Assembly: GCF_027474825.1 (NCBI RefSeq) | Contig: NZ_CP107030.1 | Span: 2,858,529 to 2,922,528 of the forward strand | Length of the DNA stretch: 64,000 nt | Direction of reading: 5' to 3' | Source of the DNA: Maribacter halichondriae | GTDB taxonomy: Bacteria; Bacteroidota; Bacteroidia; Flavobacteriales; Flavobacteriaceae | Part shown: in pieces, positions 46,299-53,588 of the stretch | How the letters are laid out: every line of letters starts with the position of its first letter | How positions within the stretch are numbered: the stretch's first letter is position 1 | The notes under the pieces: generated by a model | What the model was told of the DNA's origin: nothing | Seen by the model: the letters and a program-made list of their open reading frames with translations, nothing else | The model's database searches: none | Made by a program: the position numbers and the translations under genes

Positions 46299-46676
46299 TT
46301 ACATGAATGTTTTAGTCTTCTGAATTACTTTTTTAGCTAAATTTAATGGGATTATGTATTCAGCTTGACTATAAGTGCCTTCTATAACGTTTTCGGTATT
46401 TAAGGTTCCTTTATAATGTATTCCAACTTCCGGAATTTCAAGCACTAACGCGTTATCTTGAAATGTAGTAGTGGCAACTTTATACCCCATTATATTCTGG
46501 TCAGGGTTGTCAAGAGTTGAATCATATCCTTTCTCAATTTTTACGATATTGAAAGACACTCTTAGTTTAGTTCCATTAGCCTCTAATATTCCATGCCAAA
46601 CACCTGAAATATCTTGGCTGTAAGAAAAAAAGGAAATAATACTACATGTCAAAAACAATGAAATGGATTTTTTCAT
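46299..46676 (-). CDS. Secreted free-standing N-terminal domain of an alpha/beta hydrolase family
   Basis: A 125-residue exported protein (signal ISLFLTCSIISFFSYSQ). The body DISGVWHGILEANGTKLRVSFNIVKIEKGYDSTLDNPDQN, VATTTFQDNALVLEIPEVGIHYKGTL and VIEGTYSQAEYIIPLNLAKK is the small beta domain that normally precedes the hydrolase domain in a family of flavobacterial serine hydrolases. Here it stops right after that domain (KVIQKTKTF), with no hydrolase following. Either a truncated gene or a deliberate stand-alone domain. Confidence 0.65.
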   Translation of the reverse strand: MKKSISLFLTCSIISFFSYSQDISGVWHGILEANGTKLRVSFNIVKIEKGYDSTLDNPDQNIMGYKVATTTFQDNALVLEIPEVGIHYKGTLNTENVIEGTYSQAEYIIPLNLAKKVIQKTKTFM

Positions 46677-47047
46677 AACTTAAAATATTTAAAATTAATA
46701 CTAAATCGAATTTTAAATGGCCTTAATTGGTCTGGTAAAAACCAGCTAAAAAATAACACTGGCAAATAAAATTCTTCATAAAATATATCATTCTTGATGG
46801 CCCAAAAATCGGAGTGCAAATGTTTAGATTTCGAAAACTATAAAAAACAGCTATCTTGTATAATAAATAGAGTAATTATGATGTAAACACCTTTAGGTCT
46901 TTACAAAAATTTCACTCATAATAACAAAGTATTAATTGTTTATGAAATGATTTAAATTCCGCTAGATCATTTATGAGCTACTGACAACCTCTTGCAATGT
47001 CACTGACATCAAACCATCCTTGGAGATGCCTATACCTGTTATTTATT
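46677..47047. other. Gene-free stretch before the right repeat copy
   Basis: AT-rich, no coding frame. Contains a CTATACCTGTT-like string near 47030 that is partly complementary to sequence after the next gene (48179-48193). Confidence 0.35.
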
Positions 47048-47144
47048 TTTTTTGAAGGCAAATGTGTCCCGTAAAACGTTAATTAACGAAACTACTAAAA
47101 AGGACCACGTTTGGGACGCTACTAGCCAACGGTTTTCACTTTCG
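47048..47144 (+). repeat. Right copy of ~97-bp direct repeat
   Basis: Homologous to 17502-17598 in the same orientation. GTCCCGTAAAACG at 47068 faces CGTTTTATGGGAC at 47167-47179 as an inverted pair about 100 bp apart, and a CGTTAATTAACG palindrome sits inside. Confidence 0.85.
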
Positions 47145-47295
47145 CTGGAATGGCTCGTAAAATGGCCGTTTTATGGGACCCCAAAAAATGGCAACTTATG
47201 GCTCGTATAATCTGGATATGATCATTAACTATATATCCCTATCTTAGATAATAACTATATTCGTTCGTGAATGAGTATTATAAAATACAAACAGC

Positions 47296-48168
47296 ATGAA
47301 ATTAATAATTATTACTATCCTATGCTTCTTCTTTCAAATAGTGAACGGACAAACCCTGAAACAGCTATATGTACCAAATGGGTCCATTAGCTATCTTTCA
47401 TCAGGTGAGGGAGAAACAATTGTTTTTATTCACGGTGGTCAGGAAGACTACAGGGTATTCCTTCCTCAGGTTGAACTTCTTAGTGATAAATTTCAAGTGG
47501 TTACCTATAGCAGGCGTTACAATTTTCCAAATGACAATGAAATTCAACCGGAATACAATGTAAAAACAGAAGCTCAGGATTTAAAGATTTTGATTGCAAT
47601 GCTTGGCAAGCCAGTGCACCTGGTAGGACATAGCTATGGTGGTTTAATAGCCCTGGAATTCGCTGTAGGCAATCCCAAAATGATCAAGAGTTTAACGCTT
47701 TCTGAACCTGCGTTGGTTTCCTGGCTCAATGATATCGAAGGTTGTGAGTCTTGGTATAATTCAGTACAAGAGACATTGATTGGCGAAACAAGAGAGGCTT
47801 TTTCAACCCAAGACACTACCTTGATTATGAAAGAGTTATTTGAATTTTTTGCTGGAGCTGATATACAAGATCAAGTCCCTGCTGAAGTACTGGAAATGCT
47901 AAAAGCAAATCTAAGGGAAATGGAAGCTCTAGTAAATTCGCCATCGGGGTTTAAATCGTCCTCTCCAGGGGAGGTAAAATCGTTGGATATGCCAGTAATG
48001 ATACTTACTTCGGAACGAACAATGCCAATGTTAATTTGTACAAACGCTAAACTAATAGAAGTCAGACCGCAAGCTACCCATCATCACTTATTGGATGCAG
48101 GGCATGAAATGTGGATGACAAACCCAAAAGAATTATCAGAATTCTTGTCTGATTTCATAATTAAATAA
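47296..48168 (+). CDS. Secreted alpha/beta hydrolase
   Basis: A 290-residue exported hydrolase (signal IITILCFFFQIVNGQ). Catalytic motifs are IVFIHGGQEDYRVFLPQ (oxyanion loop), VHLVGHSYGGLIALEFA with Ser about 115, an acid candidate in MPVMILTSERTMPML and LLDAGHEMWMTNPKEL with His. All are present, so probably an active esterase-like enzyme of unknown substrate. It lies between the right repeat copy and the mobilization genes, so it could belong to the basic island rather than to the bracketed cargo. Confidence 0.85.
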   Translation: MKLIIITILCFFFQIVNGQTLKQLYVPNGSISYLSSGEGETIVFIHGGQEDYRVFLPQVELLSDKFQVVTYSRRYNFPNDNEIQPEYNVKTEAQDLKILIAMLGKPVHLVGHSYGGLIALEFAVGNPKMIKSLTLSEPALVSWLNDIEGCESWYNSVQETLIGETREAFSTQDTTLIMKELFEFFAGADIQDQVPAEVLEMLKANLREMEALVNSPSGFKSSSPGEVKSLDMPVMILTSERTMPMLICTNAKLIEVRPQATHHHLLDAGHEMWMTNPKELSEFLSDFIIK

Positions 48169-48702
48169 ACAACTCGCTAACAGTGGGTATAGGTATAGAG
48201 TCAAAGAGACATTACTACTGCCAAGCTACCCCCCCCCCCAAAAAAAAACCGTAACTCAATAGTCCTTAAAAAGGATCCTTTTTTGGCTCTTCATTTTTCC
48301 TTTACTTGGAATCTAGATATCCAAACTAGACCTACTTTTTCATTATTAATTAAAACTCTTTGTTACTTCTCTCTAATCATAGAAATCCGTATTGGTCGAA
48401 GCGTATCTTTTTTTAAAAGATAGCGAGCGGGAATCATGCTGTGCAGTGATTCCCGCTCGCGCCTGCGGCGAGCAACCGCAGGCTGCGCCTGCTCCGACTA
48501 GGATTTAGAGATTATACTACTTTATAATATTATAATAATGCGCTACTTAAGTATTTGATTTTCAATAGTAATAGCTATAAAACGACCTGCATTTGCTTAA
48601 AATTCCTTGATTTCTTTGAAGTTCTGAAAACTAAGCTTTTACGGTTTTCAACATGCACCTTTTCTGCTAGTGCACAGGTTTGAAGTCCTTTATAAATGAC
48701 AT
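48169..48702. other. Non-coding region upstream of the mobilization genes
   Basis: Contains an uninterrupted C11 then A9 tract near 48229-48249, the two strong hairpins listed separately, and an AT-rich stretch before the mob start. No gene. Confidence 0.5.
48423..48483. other. Adjacent hairpins, candidate oriT
   Basis: Arm 1 GCGAGCGGGAATCA (48423-48436) pairs perfectly with 48447-48460. Immediately after, GCCTGCGG (48461-48468) pairs with CCGCAGGC (48476-48483). It is GC-rich in an AT-rich context, 220 bp upstream of the mob genes. An oriT needs inverted repeats beside a nick site; no nick site can be named from sequence. Confidence 0.5.
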
Positions 48703-49059
48703 TTGAGCAAAGAAGTTAGTATGAGGAAAAAGAGCATTATCATAAATGAAAGGAGCCATAAGGAACTCAAAAAACTGGCCCGGGAATACAACCGAAATAT
48801 CGGAAAATTTACTGAGGAAATGATTCTTTATTTCCAAAAAACAGGAACCGACCCCCAGGCTATCAAAGGCAAGAATGCGACCGAAATGATAAAGGTAATC
48901 GATCGACGTATTGTTTCATTTTTCAAGACCCAAGAATCCGAGATCCTTTATCCCATTCATAATCAATTGCTCAAAAACGGAAAACGTACCGAGACCCTTT
49001 TCAACAAACTTATCGATCAATTGAACACCGTTTTTGAACGGATGAAGTATCGGAATTGA
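48703..49059 (+). CDS. BfmA/BtgA-type mobilization protein (MobC-like accessory)
   Basis: A 118-residue basic protein: RKKSIIINERSHKELKKLAREYNRNIGKFTEEMILYFQKTGTDP, a ribbon-helix-helix-like N-terminus, then a helical tail (IVSFFKTQESEILYPIHNQLL). This matches Bacteroidota BfmA/BtgA mobilization proteins, which bind oriT and help the relaxase. The frame opens at TTG 48703; ATG 48721 (MRKKSIIIN) is the more likely start. Its stop overlaps the next start by four bases, so it is coupled to the relaxase gene. Confidence 0.85.
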   Translation: MSKEVSMRKKSIIINERSHKELKKLAREYNRNIGKFTEEMILYFQKTGTDPQAIKGKNATEMIKVIDRRIVSFFKTQESEILYPIHNQLLKNGKRTETLFNKLIDQLNTVFERMKYRN

Positions 49060-50696
49060 TGCCGGTCAGTATCGTTCATCAAACCTCGGCGGACAACAAG
49101 GGAAGCTGTTCAAAATACGGACACTATCTAAACAAGGAGAACAAAGAATTAAAGAAGGAGGGCAACGGAAATCGACAACAATTTTTCTTTAATCATGATC
49201 AAAATATGATTACCACGGTACAAGCCATTACAATGGTGGATGATAATAATAAGAACAAAGGTTTGGCAAAAAAGCAGGACAAGTATTTTACATTGACCTT
49301 GAATTTTAGCCAAAGCGAACAAGAACATTTGGCTTCGACCTTGGCAAAAAGACCGATTGAAAATGTAGATGAATTGAATTCCAAGGAATATGAAAACTAC
49401 AATGAGGTAATAAAACTCTTTGCTCGGCAGGCCATGCGAAATTATGCTGCAAACTTCAAAAAGGATATTGACGAAAAACAGATAGTTTGGTTCGCCAAAA
49501 TTGAACATAAAAGACGGTACAAAGGAACCGATAAAGAAGTGCTTGCCGGAAGGTCTAAAAGTGGCGAACTGAAAAAAGGATTACAGACCCATGTGCATAT
49601 TACCGTATCACGAATGCACAAGGACTATCGTATCAATCTAAGTCCATTGGCCAACGCAAGAAGCAGCGAAAATCTTGTCCTTAATGGAAGAAAAGTAAGG
49701 GGCGGTTTTGACCGCTCCAGTTGGAAACAACTCAACGAAGATTCCTTTGACAAGATGTTCCAGTATAAGCGCGGTCTAGAAGAAAAATTTGAAACCCTTA
49801 GAAAACTTAAGCATGGCACCTTGGAAGAAAAGCGAGTCTTAAAGGCTGAAATACGACTTGAGCAAAATATGCAACCGGTACCGGAAAAGAAACCAAAGTT
49901 GATCAGTCAACAGTTTTACTTTATTCCAGACCAAAATAGAATTACGAAGGCACAGACCATTTCAACTATTGAAAGCCATAGCGGGAACAAAGAAATTTCA
50001 AAAGGCCAAGTAAGGCCCTTTGAATTGACTTTAAATCTTAGCCAAAGGGAACAGGAGCATCTAACATCCGCCATTGCCGAAAGACCGGTTGAGAACATTG
50101 AAGAGCTGACGGCGCTAGAGCTAAAACATTACAATGAAGCATTGCAGGTTTTTGCCCGAGAAGCCATGCGCAACTTTGCTGCAAGCCGCAAAAGAAGAAT
50201 TCATGAAAAGCAGTTGGAATGGTTTTCGAAAATAGAACACGACAGCGAATCAAATGGTACAGATGAAAAGAGTTCGATCGGAAAATCTAAAACCGAAGAG
50301 CCAAAAAAGAGAATACAGACCAAAATAAATATTACCGTTTCAGGAATGCAAAAGGGCCATAGCATTGAAAATAGACCTATTCTGAATGTTGATCTTGGTT
50401 TAAAAGCCATGCTAAATGAAAAGCCAGCACTAGAAGATTTTGATTATTCCAAATGGAAGCAACTCAATCAAAATTCCTTTGATACGCTGTTCGGGTTTGA
50501 GCGTAGTCTTGGAGAAAAACAAGAAGTACATCAAAAACTAGAGCACGGAACATTGGAAGAAAAATCGCCTATAAAGGAAGAGCTAAAATCAAACAAGCTA
50601 AGGAATCGTTTGCATCAAAAAACCCGTCAGTCGAAGAAAGGAGCTAAAAAAGGTAAAAACCGAAATAAGGGCAAGAACAATCAAATATCACTTTAG
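49056..50696 (+). CDS. DUF5712-type relaxase/mobilization protein, internally duplicated
   Basis: A 546-residue basic protein. The first copy (about 1-275) has DNKGSCSKYGHYLNKENK, NFSQSEQEHLASTLAKRPIENVDEL, AMRNYAANF with Tyr130, VWFAKIEHKRRYKG and LQTHVHITVSRM with the His179-x-His181 metal motif. The second copy (about 283-525) repeats the same order: LNLSQREQEHLTSAIAERPVENIEEL, AMRNFAAS, LEWFSKIEH and IQTKINITVSGM, but Tyr is replaced by Phe374 and HVH by KIN. So only the first copy can be a catalytic relaxase. A Lys-rich tail (KKGAKKGKNRNKGK) may bind DNA. Confidence 0.85.
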   Translation: MMPVSIVHQTSADNKGSCSKYGHYLNKENKELKKEGNGNRQQFFFNHDQNMITTVQAITMVDDNNKNKGLAKKQDKYFTLTLNFSQSEQEHLASTLAKRPIENVDELNSKEYENYNEVIKLFARQAMRNYAANFKKDIDEKQIVWFAKIEHKRRYKGTDKEVLAGRSKSGELKKGLQTHVHITVSRMHKDYRINLSPLANARSSENLVLNGRKVRGGFDRSSWKQLNEDSFDKMFQYKRGLEEKFETLRKLKHGTLEEKRVLKAEIRLEQNMQPVPEKKPKLISQQFYFIPDQNRITKAQTISTIESHSGNKEISKGQVRPFELTLNLSQREQEHLTSAIAERPVENIEELTALELKHYNEALQVFAREAMRNFAASRKRRIHEKQLEWFSKIEHDSESNGTDEKSSIGKSKTEEPKKRIQTKINITVSGMQKGHSIENRPILNVDLGLKAMLNEKPALEDFDYSKWKQLNQNSFDTLFGFERSLGEKQEVHQKLEHGTLEEKSPIKEELKSNKLRNRLHQKTRQSKKGAKKGKNRNKGKNNQISL

Positions 50697-50744
50697 CCTT
50701 CCGGTTGCCAATCGTTTACTATTTGATGCTTAGAAATTCTAGTA

Positions 50745-52226
50745 CTAGGTTTCGACAATCTTCAAAACCCCTTCATTACTTTCTTTAAAAGCATTGCTTT
50801 TCTGTAATACCACCTCCATACCTTCCATCTCGCTTCCGATAAGTGTATCGCTAAAGGCATGGGCGCGTTCCAGCATTCTAATATAAACTTTTGGGTCATT
50901 GTTTCTTGTCAATTTCCGTAGGCCACCCAGATAATCCTCTCGGTAGACCGTTGGGATGATAATCTTGGTCTGATCGGATGTCGATAGTTCGGCGTTCATC
51001 ATGATACGTGCCAGACGGCCATTACCATCCAAGAATGGATGTACTTCGCTCACGATGAACATCATATAGGCCGCTTTTGCAAAAGGATGTTCAAGAGCCT
51101 TGTAAAAGTCAAAACTGCGCATCAATGTCCCCCGGACCAGTTCCATATCCACAAAGGCGGTATCGCCAGCTTTATTGTTTTTGTCCTTGAACTTGCCCGG
51201 TTTCTTGTCTGTACGTGCGCTGAGCAAAATGGCATGGCGGTATTGAAGGATCTCTAAAAGATTGTCCGGCGAATAGGGAACGATTTTCATTTCACGTCTA
51301 TTGGATACCAATTGATAGGTGCCTAGGACATCGTGGGAATCCTCATTTCTTGCGAGTAAAGGTTGCTGGGTAGCTATTACTTGTTTCGCTTCATCGACTT
51401 CAAAAACAGTACCCTCGATATAGTTGGAAAAATAGCTTTCATAAAACGCAAAATTGCGGTACGCCTCTGTGGTGGTATTTTTTTCTTTACGGTATTTTAA
51501 TTCCCGTTGTTTCAATTCGCGAAAAAGGATTTCGAACAATTGTATTCGGCCAGGGTCATAAGGATTTCCCGTTGCTCGTGCTGCTGCCAGAGGGGATTTT
51601 AGATTTTTTGCGGGTTGGGTCGTCAACAAGGCACTGATGATTTTGTTGAGTTTTTTGAACTCCTTTTCCATTCCTAATGCTGCGGAAATATCACGTGCGC
51701 GGTCTCGCACTTGGTTGAGTTCCTCATCGCCGTTGACTCGTATAATTTTTTCCAGTTTTTCCTCTATCTGCGGAAATGCCAATGTCTTGGAGTCCGCTCC
51801 TGTTTGTCTTGAAACTTGAAGATTTTCAAGTAAGGCACGTTCTCGTTGTGACACCATTAATTCCCCCGAAAAGGAAGTATCGCCCTCAATGGCTTTTGGC
51901 CCTTCCATAAACCGAATGGTAATACCGGGCAGCCCTATTTTTTTTGTGTACTTGTAGGTTACGAAGATATGGCTGCTAGCGGTAGGGCTAAACTCAAAGG
52001 CGGAACGATGGCTCAACACGGCCCCGGGATATAGATTCCCCAAAATAGGAAATAGGTTACGACGTATGATATCCTCTGGAGTGTCTTCGAGGTTTGACGT
52101 ATAGATGCGTGGAGCTATTTTGCGAATTATCCCTTCACCCTCCCATTTTGATACACGACGGGATGTTACGGCATCGGAAGAACCATAGATGATTTCCTGC
52201 AAATGTATTGGGGTGTTTTTTTCCAC
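50745..52226 (-). CDS. Fic-domain protein with N-terminal winged-helix (AbiEi-like) domain
   Basis: A 493-residue protein. Residues 1-95 form a transcriptional-regulator-like domain (LQEIIYGSSDAVTSRRVSKWEGEGIIRKIAPRIYT, YPGAVLSHRSAFEF) as in AbiEi-type antitoxins. The Fic core has the inhibitory helix SNYIEG (Ser267-Glu271) and the catalytic motif HPFLDGNGRLAR with His396. Fic proteins transfer AMP or other groups to target proteins; the inhibitory Glu keeps class II enzymes off. The presence of both domains suggests a self-regulated single-gene system. Four operator-like repeats lie upstream of its start (52251-52397). Confidence 0.9.
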   Translation of the reverse strand: MEKNTPIHLQEIIYGSSDAVTSRRVSKWEGEGIIRKIAPRIYTSNLEDTPEDIIRRNLFPILGNLYPGAVLSHRSAFEFSPTASSHIFVTYKYTKKIGLPGITIRFMEGPKAIEGDTSFSGELMVSQRERALLENLQVSRQTGADSKTLAFPQIEEKLEKIIRVNGDEELNQVRDRARDISAALGMEKEFKKLNKIISALLTTQPAKNLKSPLAAARATGNPYDPGRIQLFEILFRELKQRELKYRKEKNTTTEAYRNFAFYESYFSNYIEGTVFEVDEAKQVIATQQPLLARNEDSHDVLGTYQLVSNRREMKIVPYSPDNLLEILQYRHAILLSARTDKKPGKFKDKNNKAGDTAFVDMELVRGTLMRSFDFYKALEHPFAKAAYMMFIVSEVHPFLDGNGRLARIMMNAELSTSDQTKIIIPTVYREDYLGGLRKLTRNNDPKVYIRMLERAHAFSDTLIGSEMEGMEVVLQKSNAFKESNEGVLKIVET

Positions 52227-52250
52227 GAAACTGGTTTAGAATACAAAAAT

Positions 52251-52397
52251 GCAAAATAATTTCCATTATAAGTAAATTTTTGCAAAATATTTTCTATTAA
52301 TAAAAAATTTGTTGGATTTTCCAGTAAAGTGATATTCGATATTTTTTAGCAAAATATTTTCTGTTATAATACTTTTAATGCAAAAAATTTTCCATGG
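52251..52397. promoter_or_regulatory. Four operator-like repeats upstream of the Fic gene
   Basis: GCAAAATATTTTCTRTTA-type units start at 52251, 52282, 52349 and 52380. Within each pair the spacing is 31 bp (three helical turns), and the pairs are 67 bp apart. The inner AAAATATTTT is a palindrome, so each site can take a dimer. Likely binding sites for the Fic protein's own N-terminal winged helix. Confidence 0.65.
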
Positions 52398-52644
52398 TAA
52401 AATTAAATAGTTGTATGGCAATAGCCTTTTTCTCCATGTAGCATCGTTCCTGCGGACGTTGGAAAACCTTCAACTCCAAGCCTGACCGAGCGGACGACCT
52501 TCGCCCTTCCGCATCCGGTCGTCTTTCCGGTTCCGGTTTTTCAACATCCTCGAAACCGCACATAAACGCAAACGAACGCCAAAAAGCGTCCGCTTGCATT
52601 TATCTTCCAGCCGCATCCTATAACAATCGTCTTAGGCCATCGCC
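52398..52644. other. GC-rich non-coding stretch before the RadC gene
   Basis: A local rise in GC content compared with both sides. A minus-strand frame of 74 codons (52375-52599) has a basic, Pro/Glu/Arg-rich composition unlike a real small protein, so a structured RNA or conserved DNA element is as likely as a gene. Confidence 0.3.
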
Positions 52645-52748
52645 CCAAGATTTTGCTTTGCAAGCTCCGAATTCCAAATGAAACGCCAAATGAAAAAATT
52701 TGGCTTTTTCATTTGAAATCCGGTTAACGCTCGCCATCAAAATCTTGG
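52645..52748. repeat. Nested inverted repeats just upstream of the RadC gene
   Basis: Outer stem CCAAGATTTTG (52645-52655) with CAAAATCTTGG (52738-52748). Inside, CAAATGAAAAA (52687-52697) can pair with TTTTTCATTTG (52705-52715). Alternatively GCCAAAT (52685-52691) pairs with ATTTGGC (52698-52704), and the two inner pairings exclude each other. The outer arm ends 4 bp before the start codon. Confidence 0.7.
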
Positions 52749-52752
52749 AGCA

Positions 52753-53196
52753 ATGGAAAAAGCAAACGAAATTAAAATCAGTTACAAAAACAATGGTAGT
52801 AGAAATCAATTGAAAATCAATGACTCAAGGGATGCGAATAAAATCATTATGGATTCTTGGGACAGGGACAGTATTGAACTTTATGAATCCTTTAAAGTCG
52901 TGTTTTTAAACAATGGTAACATAGTGAAAGGCATTTGCACCTTCTCGATTGGTGGACTAACGGGTACTATGGTCGACATAAGATTGATTTTTGCAACCGC
53001 ATTGAAATCCTTGTCAACGGCAATTATACTCACACACAACCATCCTAGTGGGGTTATTATCCCTAGTAAGGCAGATATACAACTTACCAAGAGAATAGTA
53101 AAGGCAGGAAATTTGTTGGACATTAGAGTACTTGACCACATTATCGTTACACCACATGGGTCTTTTTATAGCTTTGCTAATGAAGGGAGAATATAG
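52753..53196 (+). CDS. RadC-family (JAB/MPN-fold) protein
   Basis: A 147-residue protein of the DNA repair RadC family, here the short island form without the N-terminal helix-hairpin-helix. The JAMM-like metal motif is THNHPSGVIIPSKADIQLT (HxHPSG then D). The N-terminal part YESFKVVFLNNGNIVKGICTFSIGG and the C-terminal VLDHIIVTPHGSFYSF complete the fold. Such RadC genes are very common on mobile elements. Their role is unproven; protection or repair during transfer is assumed. ATG 52753 overlaps the end of the upstream inverted repeat region. Confidence 0.9.
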   Translation: MEKANEIKISYKNNGSRNQLKINDSRDANKIIMDSWDRDSIELYESFKVVFLNNGNIVKGICTFSIGGLTGTMVDIRLIFATALKSLSTAIILTHNHPSGVIIPSKADIQLTKRIVKAGNLLDIRVLDHIIVTPHGSFYSFANEGRI

Positions 53197-53588
53197 TACA
53201 AGCTCTCTGTTCCCATAAGGTGCAAATATTTAAAGTTTTAGAATGTTTCTAAAATGATTTGAACTCTTTACAGAAAGCGGATTTTGTAAAGAGTTTTGGT
53301 TTTTGATGCAAATTTCAGGGAGTTCAACTGTGATTCTGTGACCAGGGTTATTGGGCGTAATGTAAAGAGTTTAGAATCTTGACATGATCGCAAGTCGTAT
53401 TTACTACCTATTAAAGTTAACAGATGAGTTGGAAAAATTTATTTGATGAAACAAAAAACTCAACAAAAACGAAATTTTACTTGGCCTATCTGACTCTTCA
53501 CCTGGTCTCGAACGATGGAACTTAACACGTTATAATCCAAATATTTGTCAAATTGCCAACGTATTGGATAACCGAAATAAATACCCAA
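53197..53588. other. Intergenic region with hairpin, left edge of the defence module
   Basis: Holds the 11-bp inverted repeat listed separately, a third TGTAAAGAGT half-site at 53361, and a 33-codon frame at 53424-53525 (MSWKNLFDETKN...) that looks like a gene start without a body. Nothing else is recognisable. Confidence 0.4.
53262..53295. repeat. Hairpin repeat, left copy
   Basis: AACTCTTTACA (53262-53272) and TGTAAAGAGTT (53285-53295), perfect 11-bp arms with a 12-bp loop. A related hairpin with the same arms lies at 59734-59765. Confidence 0.75.

Larger units (their letters stand above)
17502..47144. mobile_element. 29.5-kb AT-rich cargo block between direct repeats
   Basis: The block between the two repeat copies (17502-17598 and 47048-47144) contains no mobilization genes. 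It is visibly more AT-rich than the island ends and is full of secreted-protein, regulator and hydrolase genes plus decayed fragments. Removing it would put the excisionase gene beside a hydrolase gene and then the Mob genes, a compact island. This suggests acquisition as a unit or recombination between two related islands. Confidence 0.5.

Noticed and set aside
52375..52599. 74-codon minus-strand gene before RadC
   Set aside because: Composition is Arg/Pro/Glu-rich and matches the local GC patch; no helical or strand pattern and no ribosome site. Kept only as an unexplained region.
53424..53525. 33-codon frame MSWKNLFDETKN...
   Set aside because: Looks like a gene start but has no body; too short to call.
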